Shown one piece after another: positions 1 through 11,078 of a stretch of 64,000 nucleotides of DNA. Under the pieces are notes generated by a model. The model ran no database searches. It saw only the letters and a program-made list of their open reading frames with translations, and was not told the origin of the DNA. Location of the stretch: contig BLLK01000023.1 of assembly GCA_021927905.1 (NCBI GenBank), positions 1,054,001 to 1,118,000 of the forward strand, read 5' to 3'. A program made the translations under genes and the position numbers. The DNA is from Chaetoceros tenuissimus (Eukaryota > Bacillariophyta > Thalassiosirophyceae > Chaetocerotales > Chaetocerotaceae). Position 1 is the first letter of the stretch. Each line of letters opens with the position of its first letter.

Positions 1-982
1 TGAGTACAGATAGGATGCGTACTTGTGTCTGCTACGCTTTCGTTCCTTTGTTCCTTGCTTCCCAAGTATCTGTCACTTGACCCATAACTCCCATTTAAGA
101 GTAAAAGGTACAACAGACACATCATGTATACTTTAGACATGTGAAGCTCCATCTCTTTGTTGATGTATTTTGATTTGAATGCAGATCTGATAAACTGTAG
201 AAGAAAGAAATATGTGATTGAACTTCTTAGCAGCTAGGGTACTCGACAAAAATGTGAGAGGAAACTGATTGCTCGACACTACTTATAGAAACTTGAAGCA
301 ACAGTCTGTGCACGTTGCTTTTACAATTGAATTGAAATGTTCTTGTGTGGTGGAGAGGTGCTCTTTGTGCACAAAAAGCGTTTCAGGGTTTCCAGCTTCA
401 AGTTGCCGCCGAGTCGTGCAAATGCATTTTGACATGGAAATGGCCTACACTTGAGAAATATAGCTTTGCTTTTGGTCATCATTGTATTGACGTCACAATC
501 CTGTAACGTTTCTGCTAACTGTCACGGTTGTGGCATCATCTATTTTTTGATATTATTGTTTTGGCAATGTCTCCATCGTTCACTGCAACACCATGATGAT
601 GTCAATATTCAAACATATACTAATGATATTTTAAAATTTTATGTTTTTACAAATCTATCTGGCTTGGCATTCCTAGATTGGCACTATTTCTACACTTTTC
701 AAAATGAATATATATGGTTCTGATTGTTTGATATGTACGTACTTTCGTATAATTCTAAATGACTCCAACTATTGTCTTTGTTTTATTTCTCTTGGTAGTC
801 ATTGGAATTTTACAGATTGAAATTGATTGGGAAGCGATTAAAGGTAACATCCATGCATTGATCATTTTGAAATATTTCACTTCTAACAAATTACAAACAT
901 TTATGCGATGTTCTAAACAAAACTACGTAAGTTATGATATGATACTACTGCAACCTGCAATTTCTATCAAGATACGATCCGC
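1..982. other. Intergenic, no gene supported
   Basis: I see no gene here that I can defend. Around 451-540 a hydrophobic stretch followed by a Cys-containing segment is open on the + strand. It resembles a secretory leader but has no in-frame ATG, and I found no convincing splice junction to provide one. A longer + strand reading frame from 759 runs antisense into the neighbouring gene and is explained by it. A short ATG frame at 15 stops after about 21 codons. The stretch is AT-rich and otherwise featureless. Confidence 0.5.
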
Positions 983-2829
983 TCATGTAAGCTTTGTTCT
1001 CCTAAGTTGTGGTTCCATACCAATAATCTTTGCATCCCAATCCTTTCCGCTTTCCAAATTGGCTATAGCCTTGTCCAATTTTTTAGAAGGTAACTTTGCT
1101 ACGCCAAATGGTTCACCGTACATTTCACCTTTTCGAAACAGTACAAACGTAGGTACAGAATCAATCTTGAATGTAAATGTCAATTGCTTTCCTTCCTTGC
1201 CTGCACTACTCGCTTTTGCAAAGAGGATAGGAGATTCTTTTTCTTCCTTGCTAATTCTAGCCATGCGTGTATACATGGGATTCATGGTTCGACACAATTT
1301 ACAATACGGAGCAGAAACAAACAAAACTGCATCCCTTTCTTCATTTTTGATCTCCAACGTTACATCTTCCAGCGATTCAATCTCTGTCACAAAAGGATTA
1401 ACGTTATTGGCCTTTTTCTTTTTACTCGCCAATTTCTTTCCACGAGAGGGTCCCATAAATTCTTGCATTTTCGCTTCTACTACCAATTCTTCAATTCCCG
1501 GAAATCCAAAACGTACATTGGCCCCAGTTGCACTAGAACTTGGCCATATTTCAACTTCGGCATAATCCGGAAAAGAACAACCTTTGACAAAAATCTCCTT
1601 GTTTTTATGGCTACCATTTTCATTCCGATCGACAGGAAATACAATGTTCTTTTCAAAAAGTGTGGATAGAAATGCTCCAAAATTTTGTGGTGATGGTAAA
1701 CACTGCGCCCCTTCTTGTTCGGTATCATCTTTATCGACAATGACAACTCCACCCTTTTCAATACGTTTTTGATAGGTTAATACTGGATCTCGTGCAAATA
1801 GAATTCCTTCCCTTAGAACAATCTTTTGCGATGCCGTCAATGTCGATAGATATCTAGAAAGTACAATTGAGTGCATTTCAGTACAAAACAGTGGAAGGAT
1901 TTATATTCTACATACCTTTCGCAATTATTATCTCTCTTGAGTTTTTCACTAACCCCCATCTCTCCAAAGACACGATCCACACCATCTTCATAATACTTGA
2001 CCGAATCAAAATTCGCTTCATCGCCCAGTGTATCAATCACTACATCAAATTTTCCCAATGCTTCGGAGAAACCTAAATCTTCTTCTTCCACTGACGGTGG
2101 CATAGCTTCCACTATATAATCAAACTATATAAGTACACTAAAGATTATACAAAGACAATCTCATCTAGATTCAAATAATTATCACTCACCATTGGATTGA
2201 TACAAAGGATTCAAAGGTGTATCTTTCAAACTCATGGGTCTAGTAGTCACCATAGTAGTATTCACCTCAAAAGCATCCAACGCTTTGGCTATAAAACATG
2301 CATAATCTCCTCCCCCCAATACGACAGCTTTCCTACGTGAACCTTGTAGATTTCCTTGAGAGTCAAAGTCATACGAACAATATACAGAAGAGAGTGATGC
2401 AGCTGCTGTACTGATTGCATCTTCGTCTGATATCCCCTTTGGAATGGGACATTTGGAAGATTTGTAAATGTATGTTTCTTCGAGTGGTATTACTTCTGAT
2501 GATTCACTCATTGCATCATCATCATGATTAGAAACTTGTATACCCAATACCCGTTCATCGTCTAATTTACCAGTCACGAATGTAATATATCCCGCTTGAA
2601 GAGAGGGTACACTCTCCATCAAAGGCTGTATACTCTCATCACTATTATTAGTAGATTCAAGTTGTTGAAACAACACCGAAGATAGTGAAATGAATTCGGA
2701 TCCATCGTAGACGGCTGTTTGTCGTTTCAATTCTAATCTCGTCTCTGCCCTTTGTGGATAGGAAGGAACAATGAGTGAATTGGAGGATAAAATATAGGAT
2801 AGGAGATGTATTATCGGTATTGACTTCAT
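983..2829 (-). CDS. Reductase-like (MDR-type)/thioredoxin fusion protein, signal peptide, 3 exons
   Basis: Three exons (2829-2190, 2111-1916, 1853-983) with GT-AG introns of 78 and 62 nt join in frame to 568 residues. The chosen start (MKSIPIIHLL...) gives a hydrophobic leader; an upstream in-frame Met at 2880 is less signal-like. The middle resembles the nucleotide-binding half of medium-chain dehydrogenase/quinone reductases: an 'ISDEDA..TAAASLSSVYC' segment, a glycine-rich VLGGG turn, and FDVVIDTLGDEA, the typical FDVVID strand. The last third is a thioredoxin fold with SAPYCKLC, so the redox pair is CKLC rather than the usual CGPC, and a DSVPTFVLFRKGE strand with the conserved cis-Pro. 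A spacer rich in KKKK lies between the parts. The role is probably redox or protein-thiol chemistry in the plastid or secretory route. The substrate is unknown. The thioredoxin call is firm, the MDR call moderate. Confidence 0.8.
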
Positions 2830-3205
2830 GTTTATATGATATAGATAGTGAAATGTATTCAAATAAAGGGGAAGAATCATGTCATCAACTTGTCGTCGCT
2901 CGTTGCTTGCTACTTGTTGAAGAGAAAGATAACGTCGTGAGAATGTTGGTATGTGTTGACATTTGGTGCGCGAAAGTACACGTCAAGGCTATTGACTTGT
3001 ATTGATACCTGTCATTGACTTTATTCTGGCTATTTTATACAGATTTGGATCAGATTTTGTTGGGTTGGGAGATAAAGATTCCGGTATCTTTTTGGCGATG
3101 ACACGATGGCTTTCTTCAAAGATGCATCTTCGTTTTCTTTTCTATTCTTCAATCTACAACAGAATTAGAACATGAGAACATGATCTCTTTACTCCTCTTA
3201 TAATC
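2830..3205. promoter_or_regulatory. Short divergent intergenic region between two genes
   Basis: These 376 bases separate the ATGs of two divergently transcribed genes, so both promoters must lie here or overlap it. I see no clear TATA or Inr element and no repeat. The assignment rests only on gene orientation. Confidence 0.35.
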
Positions 3206-3604
3206 ATGATTCATACAATTCAAATAAATTATACAAAAACCAAGTCAACTCTGTTAGAATATGGAATTGAAATTCAGGAACAAACGACAAAGCCGAAAGC
3301 ATTACGAATTCGTTCTTTGAATGAGACATCGGATGCACTTATTACATTGCCAAAGGATGTGAATTTTGAACAGGATGTGTATACGATTATTGGAATCAAT
3401 GGTCAATCTTGTCGGGGATTGGGATTACTTCAAGCCGAACAATTGTTGAATCAACGAAAGGATCAAGACGATGGCACGACATCTAAGCATTTGGTGTTGT
3501 TGATTCGAGGTGGAAAAGTGACTCTAACGAAACAGACGGATGATTGTCTCTGTGGAAAAGGTTGTACTTCTGAATATCCTGCTGATTGCTGTACCATTCA
3601 ATGA
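3206..3604 (+). CDS. Small PDZ-like protein with C-terminal CaaX-type motif
   Basis: This is a single-exon frame of 132 residues. Residues about 15-105 have the layout of a PDZ-like domain: an opening YGIEI strand, an LRIRSL strand, then the diagnostic YTIIGINGQS...G hairpin, an amphipathic helix (LLQAEQLLNQRK) and a final LVLLIRGG strand. The canonical GLGF carboxylate loop is not obvious, so this may be a divergent or degenerate PDZ. The tail is rich in cysteine (CLCGKGC...DCCTIQ) and ends in C-T-I-Q. That fits a CaaX box, and Gln at the last position favours farnesylation. I infer a membrane-anchored adaptor. No other domain is seen. It is divergently oriented to the thioredoxin-fusion gene. 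Confidence 0.6.
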   Translation: MIHTIQINYTKTKSTLLEYGIEIQEQTTKPKALRIRSLNETSDALITLPKDVNFEQDVYTIIGINGQSCRGLGLLQAEQLLNQRKDQDDGTTSKHLVLLIRGGKVTLTKQTDDCLCGKGCTSEYPADCCTIQ

Positions 3605-4105
3605 TTTGTTTCTTTGAATATTAATACATGAGAGGAGAGAACAATTACTCTGACCACCAGTTAGACATGACTTATAGAATAGGATGAGGAAGTCAAAGCG
3701 AGGTCGAGATAAAGCACTGAAACTGGATCAAAGAAATTACAATAGAAGCACTTTCTCATTTGAATGGAGTCAAGGAATCGTCAGATTATTTTTTTTCATC
3801 GGAGAACGTTGAACTATAGATTTGCAAGCTATGAGTATCGCTATATTTATGATTGGTATATAGTACCAATTTCAATACTAAAAGGCTATCCTTAGCAATG
3901 AATCAAGAACATAACTTGGCATGTAATTTTATCCAGCCATTCTCTTCGACGTTTATGAAGAACCATACAAGTCTGAAGGAATGTATAGCATTGTTGAGTA
4001 AAGCAAAACAATTTTAAATCTTTTAGGGATGTATAAATATCCAAACATGTATGAAAAATTCAAAGCATTGGAAGCAATTAACGAAAGAACAAAAGAAGTT
4101 TATAT
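3605..4105. other. Intergenic, nothing recognised
   Basis: About 500 bases of AT-rich sequence with poly-A and poly-T runs. I see no reading frame, repeat or RNA gene. It presumably holds the 3' end of the PDZ-like gene and the promoter of the next gene. Confidence 0.4.
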
Positions 4106-4435
4106 ATGTCTTCTCGAAAAGACGAGTGGTGGATTAGTAGAGTTTGTTGTTTCTATTTGAGAAAATCAAAGGGCAATCTTAGGCGTTCATATGGATTTAA
4201 AATTGAAAAGCAATTTCAATTGGTACAAAGAGAAGATGCCAGGATGAAGACGAGGAAAATGCTTGTGAAGACGCACGATGAGACTGCAACCTTTGAACTG
4301 ATCAACAGACCAAATGAGTGGCGTCTGTGTTCTTGGATCATGAAAAATTACAAGAAGTGTGATGTTCGTAAAGCGAGATATTGTGCACTTGATCACGTCA
4401 AGGAACTCTGTCCTGCAACTTGCGGGATGTGTTAG
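4106..4435 (+). CDS. Small basic protein with C-terminal ShKT-like cysteine motif
   Basis: A single-exon frame of 109 residues. The first 70 residues are basic and unremarkable. The last 37 carry six cysteines in the pattern C-x(9)-C...C...C-x(3)-C-x(2)-C, closing with LCPATCGMC. This is the usual ending of ShKT (six-cysteine) domains, which also occur twice in the prolyl 4-hydroxylase at 8993. There is no signal peptide, which is odd for a disulfide domain, so an upstream exon may be missing from this model. The domain call is moderate and the gene boundaries are uncertain. Confidence 0.45.
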   Translation: MSSRKDEWWISRVCCFYLRKSKGNLRRSYGFKIEKQFQLVQREDARMKTRKMLVKTHDETATFELINRPNEWRLCSWIMKNYKKCDVRKARYCALDHVKELCPATCGMC

Positions 4436-5227
4436 ATCCAACTATAGATTGATGGCTGCTGAAATAATGCTTCAATATGCCATGATATCTATATCTATGT
4501 GAATATGTATGAAAGGAAAAAAGTCTTTTGACACAAAAACGAAATAAAAATTAGAAAAGAACGAAAAAGCCATAAAAAGAGAAACTACTATGAACAATAA
4601 TAAATTTTAATTTTAAAAAGAGTGCTGTTTATTTTATAAATTCACTACTATAATATCTAGTCTATTTGTCACTTCGTCTCAAATATGATATGCGATGATA
4701 CGAAATATAATTTTTTTACTCCGCTCATAAAATGATGCAGGAATGAGCAATTTGAGATGATCAGTGCATTCATAGTATTTGAATAAGCTTTTCGTTACTT
4801 CCTTTTTGCTTCATAACTTGAAAGTATTTTTTCAATTTGGTTTTCCAAAGAATAGCTGACACTGACTGTTTCCTTATTCTGTTCGTATGGGAAGCACTGA
4901 ACATAAATAAACTCTCGTCAATTTGTTGTACTTTCATAGTTCAGTTCTCCCTTCCTGGCTTTTCTTCGAGCGAACTCAATGTCATGAAAAAAGAAAATTT
5001 GCATCATTTTAAAATATGACAGGTGTCAAGACGGCAATTCTCAAAGTCAAGACATATTTACACTTGACATTCCGGTTCTCATAGTGATGTCGCTTTGTAG
5101 CTTTTCACATGTTAAATATCTCCGATGACTGGTGATAGAGAGGAAGGAGGAATACACATGATGTATATGAATGCATACACCCTTCCCACTTTACTCTTCT
5201 TTTTATTATTTCTATCCAAAAGCCAAC
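4436..5227. other. Intergenic, nothing recognised
   Basis: Nearly 800 bases between two + strand genes. The first part is A/T-run rich. The part nearest the next gene contains GGAAGGAGGAATACACATGATG shortly before the GPCR start. I find no open frame longer than noise and no repeat. Confidence 0.4.
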
Positions 5228-8200
5228 ATGAGAATAAATAGTTCAACACCACTCATCAGGAATCTACTATTCACAGCGTTGACAATAGGTGTAGTATTTC
5301 CACATGATATATTTGCATCAAATATTCCTTGTGAGAATACTTTAGACTGCATCAATACATTCAAGACGAGTGGAAGTACAGAATGCAAAGATGGCTTTTG
5401 TACAAATCCCTTTCGAAAAGGATGTCTTTATTCCAAGGCTCATTCCTCTAATACAATACAGGATGAGTCATTTACGGATGATAGTAGTACAAAGAATAGT
5501 TTTGATACATTTGGAAGAAGGCAATTGAAGAACCTCAATCAAGATCAACTGCTATCATCTATCCGAACATGTAATTCCGACGATGGTCAATTGAATGTAC
5601 TAGATCATCATGGCTACAGTGATATCAGATTATGCCGTAAGTCATCCTTTGATTATGAAGAAGTAGTGATTGCTCCTGGCAACTGGGAGTCTACAGTATT
5701 AATTGCATGGATTTATCAAATTATTCTTTCGGAGATATTACATGTTCCCGTAACTTTAGAATTTGGTCATGATGTTGATTCAAATATTCAACCAGCAAAG
5801 GAAGCTGGATCATTCTATGATGAATTTGATCGATTTGTATATGCATCCTCTGCATATCCATTTGAATATTTACAAGAAGCTACAAGGGTCGATGGGAAAT
5901 GTTCCGCGACAGATGAGTTTTGTGCACATGTCTTACCAGAAGTGTGGAGTGGAGCAGATGCGCAAATTCAAGAACATATTCAAGCGGGTAATATTTTATA
6001 TGATGAAAAGAATGGATTTTTTGGTGGAATAGGCTTTTACGTTCCTTTATTGACTGTGGAAAGAGATTGGACGCTTGCCACTCATCATGGCCTCAAAGAT
6101 CGACTCAAGCTTGCGGATAGATTCAAGACTCCAACTACATTTGGAGAATATTGTGAAGATATATCATCTAGTAATTGTACCAGTGATCTTTTTGCAAAGA
6201 GACCACCGATAGATGAGGAGGAAAAGAGCAAGTACTTTATTGAAAATGTTTATTCCGGCTTCTTTCGGACTACATTTGACAATGATTGTAGTGTGAATGA
6301 GAATTGTGTTGGTCATTTCGTCAATGCGCCGTGTTCGTGGACTACATTTGCCGACTCGCAATTCTATTGGAATAATATTACATTGGCATCTGCAGGTCCA
6401 TTGGAACCCAATAATGGATATTCCTATGGTGACATGATTCAAATAATCATGGCTGCGAATGCCACTAAGTCGGATATCATATTTTGGTGGTGGCAACCAG
6501 ATATTCTACCGCAAGAATTTGAAAATACGGACATGGAATTTGTCAGAGTGACATTGCCTCGCTCTACAGAAGAATGTGTAGAGTATCGGGCCAGTGGAGC
6601 TCTTGATAAATGCTCTACAGATGTATGGGAGCGTCGAGGTGATCCCATAGGTGCATGTGACTACAAGATTGGAGGTTTGAAAAAGATAATGAGTAAAGGA
6701 TTGCAACTATCGACATATAGTACTAATGAAGTGGAACGCTCTCCAGCTTTGGAGGTTTTGAAGAATGTCGAGTTACCGGAGTTGGCACTTGATGAAATCT
6801 TCCAAAAGTGGTTTGCTCTTGGAATTGATAGAATGGGATATGATGGAAGAGAAGCTGTTTGTGACTGGGTTTACGAACATGCTGAATATTTCAATAGGTT
6901 CATCCCGCATAGCTATCCGAGGGAGGTCTCTGACAGGGAGTTTACTGTCTTGTTTCGTTTTGCATTGGCTTTTGGTGTCATTGCTTTTGTAGTTCTTCTT
7001 GCCACTGCAGGTCTTACTTGGTATTGGCGCAAAGAACAAGTCATGAGGTATGCGCAAGTAGATGTCCTTTGCTGGTATGTCCTAGGTAGAACAGTAGTGA
7101 ATGTAGCGGCCATTTCAAATGTCGTGGAAAAGAATGAAGTTTCATGTGTATTACAGGATTGGGGTGTCATGTTAGGTATCACTATGGAGCTTGTACCTTT
7201 ACTCACAAAGGTTTCTGCAATCAATAAAATCACTACGGCCTCAATGCACTTTCAAAGAGTGAATGTGAATACAAGAAGATTAAAGATTACTTTGGTTGCG
7301 GTACTTTCCGGTGTTTTGCTTTACTTGATTATATGGACAGTCGTCGATAGGCCTACCCCTATTCCCTTTTACAATCACGATGATGTTCATTCCACAGATT
7401 TCAATGATGACAAGAATGCACAAATTGGCATAATTCAGGCCATATTTGTAAAGAGAGATTGCGCATGCGAAAGTAAAAGCCAAATATGGAAGCTTTTGCG
7501 ATTTGCGTGGGAGTTTGGACTTCTATTGAGCGCAACTGTTCTAGCAGTTCAATCAAGGGATGTCATTTCAGAGCTGAACGAAAGCAAGTATCTCATCTTT
7601 GTGATTTACGGTCACTTTTTGTTCCTCATCATGAGGCTAGTTCTCTACGTGACTTTCCTATCGAATTCACTGGTTCCAGGAATTTTCCAAGGAGTAACTA
7701 GTATTGTATTGAGTGTCGATTCAATCTGCGCCATTTGCATATACTTTATTCCAAAGTTTTGGGCAATTCTACTAAAAATGCCTCCACAAAGTGCAACTCA
7801 CCCCCCTTCAAATCCAGAATCCAACAATAACATTCCAACAAAAAGAGGATCATACACATCGCATTCACCAAGGGTAGGAAATAAAGGACCACTTACACCA
7901 ATGCGATCATCCATGAGATCGTCAATGGAATCAAGTGGAGGTAAACAATTTAGCAAAAACAAGATTGATCGGATGAGGTCTTCCATGTCCAGTGCTGGCA
8001 GAAACAACAGCCATGGTAAGACCAATAGAGCAAAGCGAATGTCTTCTTCCAGTTTTCTTGATCGTAGAAGAGAAGCTCATCAAGCCAAGAGTCGTCAAAG
8101 AAACATTTCTGGATTGAATTTAGATCCTGAGATCTATGGCAAAGGCCTGATTCGAACCAGTGTAAGAAGATTATCAGTAGTGTTTAAGAAAAGCACCAAT

Positions 8201-8617
8201 TCTAAGGATAGTGGATCAAGTAGTAGATCCCGTGCCACTAAAGGAGATTCCAATAGAGAAAGAGCAGTTTGCATCAATGATGGTCTTGAGGATATCAAGA
8301 AAGAAGAATCAATCAATGGTATGAAACAACAAGAGTCTGCTGGCAGTAACAGTACCAATGAGAAACAATCTAGTAGTAGTAGTAGTGGAAATGATCAAAA
8401 AGAGTCATCTAATTCAATCCCTAGTAGAAAAATTGACATTGTCAGCTATGCTTCTCAAGCCAGTATCATGAGTTCATTCGGAGATGATTTGGAATCCGTT
8501 ATGGAAATTCCTCAAGAAAAAGGGGTAGATTTGGATATTTCCAATGATTGCAAACCATCAGCCACTTTGACAGATGTAGATGCGAAGCAGCCGCAAGATG
8601 TTGAGAACATAGCTTAA
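5228..8617 (+). CDS. Class C GPCR-like receptor with periplasmic-binding-type ectodomain
   Basis: A single exon of 1,129 residues. I start at the internal Met (MRINSSTPLIRN) because it yields a signal peptide; an in-frame Met lies 19 codons upstream. Order of parts: signal peptide, a short Cys-rich module (residues about 30-65), a long ectodomain (about 130-560), seven hydrophobic helices (about 575-850), and a low-complexity Ser/Arg/Asn-rich cytosolic tail of some 270 residues. The ectodomain contains VVIAPGNWESTVLIAWIYQIIL and IIFWWWQPDILP. These match the layout of quaternary-amine/glycine-betaine solute-binding proteins (OpuAC type), with aromatic residues of the kind that form the ligand box. 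The seven helices are arranged like the 7tm_3/GABA-B class. I infer a plasma-membrane sensor for a small, perhaps cationic, osmolyte. The ligand is unproven. The tail has many RSSM-type putative phosphosites. Confidence 0.75.
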   Translation: MRINSSTPLIRNLLFTALTIGVVFPHDIFASNIPCENTLDCINTFKTSGSTECKDGFCTNPFRKGCLYSKAHSSNTIQDESFTDDSSTKNSFDTFGRRQLKNLNQDQLLSSIRTCNSDDGQLNVLDHHGYSDIRLCRKSSFDYEEVVIAPGNWESTVLIAWIYQIILSEILHVPVTLEFGHDVDSNIQPAKEAGSFYDEFDRFVYASSAYPFEYLQEATRVDGKCSATDEFCAHVLPEVWSGADAQIQEHIQAGNILYDEKNGFFGGIGFYVPLLTVERDWTLATHHGLKDRLKLADRFKTPTTFGEYCEDISSSNCTSDLFAKRPPIDEEEKSKYFIENVYSGFFRTTFDNDCSVNENCVGHFVNAPCSWTTFADSQFYWNNITLASAGPLEPNNGYSYGDMIQIIMAANATKSDIIFWWWQPDILPQEFENTDMEFVRVTLPRSTEECVEYRASGALDKCSTDVWERRGDPIGACDYKIGGLKKIMSKGLQLSTYSTNEVERSPALEVLKNVELPELALDEIFQKWFALGIDRMGYDGREAVCDWVYEHAEYFNRFIPHSYPREVSDREFTVLFRFALAFGVIAFVVLLATAGLTWYWRKEQVMRYAQVDVLCWYVLGRTVVNVAAISNVVEKNEVSCVLQDWGVMLGITMELVPLLTKVSAINKITTASMHFQRVNVNTRRLKITLVAVLSGVLLYLIIWTVVDRPTPIPFYNHDDVHSTDFNDDKNAQIGIIQAIFVKRDCACESKSQIWKLLRFAWEFGLLLSATVLAVQSRDVISELNESKYLIFVIYGHFLFLIMRLVLYVTFLSNSLVPGIFQGVTSIVLSVDSICAICIYFIPKFWAILLKMPPQSATHPPSNPESNNNIPTKRGSYTSHSPRVGNKGPLTPMRSSMRSSMESSGGKQFSKNKIDRMRSSMSSAGRNNSHGKTNRAKRMSSSSFLDRRREAHQAKSRQRNISGLNLDPEIYGKGLIRTSVRRLSVVFKKSTNSKDSGSSSRSRATKGDSNRERAVCINDGLEDIKKEESINGMKQQESAGSNSTNEKQSSSSSSGNDQKESSNSIPSRKIDIVSYASQASIMSSFGDDLESVMEIPQEKGVDLDISNDCKPSATLTDVDAKQPQDVENIA

Positions 8618-8992
8618 ATTTTTATAAATTATCTAAATCAAAGAAATGAATAAAGATTCTAGTAACGTTCATAACGAAAAGAACTCGAAAAAGTGAAAAT
8701 GTCTTCTTCCGTTATCCTACGAGTATCCATTGAAACCAAAACCGTTAAGGTAAACATTACCTTACTTACTGAAATAACTATGCGAACCGTTGGCTTTTCT
8801 TCTCTTGTGTTTGGAACCGAACGGCAAAATACATAAATAGGTAATTAATTACTTCTTCATTAGATTTCTCTTCTTTCATTCCAATAGAATTGAAAGGATC
8901 TCAATTTAGGAGAAAACTAAGTGCCTAATTCGAACTAGATTTTAAGAGTAGTGAAAGTTTTGCATCTCGAAAAAGACTATTGGTAGATAATT
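8618..8992. other. Intergenic, nothing recognised
   Basis: The 375 bases between the GPCR gene and the prolyl hydroxylase gene, both on the + strand. They are AT-rich. I see no frame, repeat or RNA. Confidence 0.4.
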
Positions 8993-10682
8993 ATGAAGTT
9001 CACTTCTCTGTCTCTTTTCTCAGCTTTCTTGTTCAACAGCATCAACGATCCATTGGCATCTCTGGCTCTTGCATCATCAGCAGACAAGGAACAGGAATGC
9101 AAAGTCGATGAAAATGGAAATCAAGTCTGTGAAGCCAATCTACTTGATGATGACGATGACTACTTGCATGATGATGACGACGATTTCGTAGACGAAGACC
9201 CGAGTAACGACAATACAAAGGAGGACCCTAACTGCATTGATACTCATGAACTCTGCAGTTTCTGGGCTTCAACCGGTGAATGTGCAGCTAACCCAAATTT
9301 CATGCTTCAGGGCTGTAAAAAGTCCTGCAACAACTGCTCCGACAATCTTTCACGAAATCTACAATCGACAAAAGAAAAACTCGATGCGGAAAAACCACAT
9401 TTGCTAAACTTGATGAAACAGTACGGAGAAGCACAGAAAGTCGATGGAGATAAAGCCGATGTCACCATGTTGGTCATTAAGAAAACTATTGATTATATGA
9501 AGAATTACATCTATGCTGAGAATCCTACTCATCATTTGAGTCAGTCGGTATTGGATGCTTGTACTAATAATCATGAATTGTGTGCTTTTTGGGCTGCTAT
9601 TGGTGAATGTGAAAATAACATTAGTTTTATGCAAACCAAGTGGTGAGTCGTTGATGTGATATATATATATATATGTTTATATATATGCCTATATTTTCTA
9701 TGTCTTGTCTTTCTATTTATATGCTTACATTTGCTTTTCTCTTTTTCATAATATCAGTGCACCATCTTGTCAGTCATGTTCCAATATTGATTTTAATACG
9801 CGTTGTCCAAAGAGACCAGAGGATGCAGTACCAGCATTGAAACCTAATGATTTGAATCTCATGTTTGAACGGATTGTAGCGACCGCTCCTGGAAATCAAA
9901 CGGAAGCGACTCAAGTTTTGGCTCAACAAAAGGCGGTACAGGAAGACGGTATGCCATATTATACAGTTCATGTTCAATCCTCTCCTACAATTCAATCCAA
10001 AGATGAAGGATATCAAGTCTCTCTCGACTTTGATAAAAGTCAAGATCCATGGGTGATTACTTTTGAGAATTTTTTGACAGATGAAGAATGTGAGGAACTC
10101 ATTGAACTAGGTCATAAAGAAGGATACGATCGTTCCAAAGATGTAGGTGCCAAAGCTGCGGATGGATCCTATGATGGAAAGATATCTACTACACGTACTT
10201 CTAAAAATGCATGGTGTAGTGATAAGAATGGATGTAGATCTCATCCTGTTGCAAAGAGAATTCATGATAGGATTCAAAAGGTTTTGGGCATTCCTACTCA
10301 GAATTATGAAGATTTTCAAATGTTGAGATATGAAAAGGGACAGTTTTATAGAACTCATCATGATTACATACCACATCAGAAAGATCGTGCTTGTGGACCA
10401 AGAATATTGACATTCTTTTTGTATCTTAGTGATGTTGAGGAAGGTGGTGGAACTGGTCTTGGTCAAATTACAGATCCAATTACTGGAAAGAAGGGACTTG
10501 TTGTGAATCCGAAAAAGGGTAAAGCTCTACTCTGGCCAAGTATTTACAATCATGATCCTATGGAAAAAGATGGCAGAACTAATCATGAAGCTATTTCGGT
10601 GGAAGACGGAGTCAAGTTTGCAGCAAACGCATGGGTTCACATGTACGATGTCATTGAAACACAAAAGAGAGGATGTACATAG
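8993..10682 (+). CDS. Prolyl 4-hydroxylase with two ShKT domains, 2 exons
   Basis: Exons 8993-9642 and 9758-10682 join in frame (TG|T) to 524 residues. The 115-nt intron holds a (TA)n microsatellite near 9660. Order: signal peptide; a very acidic Asp-rich segment (about 45-75); ShKT domain 1 (CIDTHELCSFW...CKKSCNNC); a helical spacer; and ShKT domain 2, which spans the splice site (CTNNHELCAFW...CAPSCQSC). The 2-oxoglutarate/Fe(II) dioxygenase domain follows from PWVITFENFLTDEEC. The iron ligands are visible: H-x-D in YRTHHDYIP and the distal His in RTNHEAI. The Lys of VKFAANAWVH is placed to bind 2-oxoglutarate. It should hydroxylate proline in secreted proteins in the ER/Golgi, making substrates for O-glycosylation of cell-wall proteins. 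The P4H/ShKT fusion is common in algae. Confidence 0.93.
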
Positions 10683-11078
10683 AAAGGAAGCCTTCTTCCG
10701 TAGACGTTGATCCAATATTCATAGGAATAATTTAAACAATAAAGTACCAGGGTACACACTACTTTCAAAGATATGAACATTTCGAAATGATGTTTTAATG
10801 TCATAGGGAAGGGAAAATTAAAACACTGTTCGTCGGTATTGTACAATACCATGATACGCTAGTACCATTGTAGTAATAAATAAAAATATTCAATATATTC
10901 TCGGAAAGCTCATTGCCGTATTACTAAGACGTATTTTCAATCGTTCATCAAACATCACGATGAGAAGCCTAGCTATTTCGGTACGATTTGAGAAGAAGTT
11001 TTATCGTGCGGATCTCATCTTTTCCTGCATGAAGCCTTGTTGATGTAACCAGAAGGGTATGACACAACTTCTCTAAAC
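10683..11078. other. Intergenic, nothing recognised
   Basis: About 400 bases between two + strand genes. They contain only short antisense frames. I see no repeat or RNA gene. Confidence 0.4.

Noticed and set aside
451..723. Possible small secreted protein with a Cys motif upstream of the thioredoxin-fusion gene
   Set aside because: There is no ATG in frame, no convincing first exon, and the open part runs into AT-rich sequence. Left as unassigned.
759..1669. + strand frames over the thioredoxin-fusion gene
   Set aside because: They are antisense to exon 3, whose frame carries the recognisable thioredoxin motifs.
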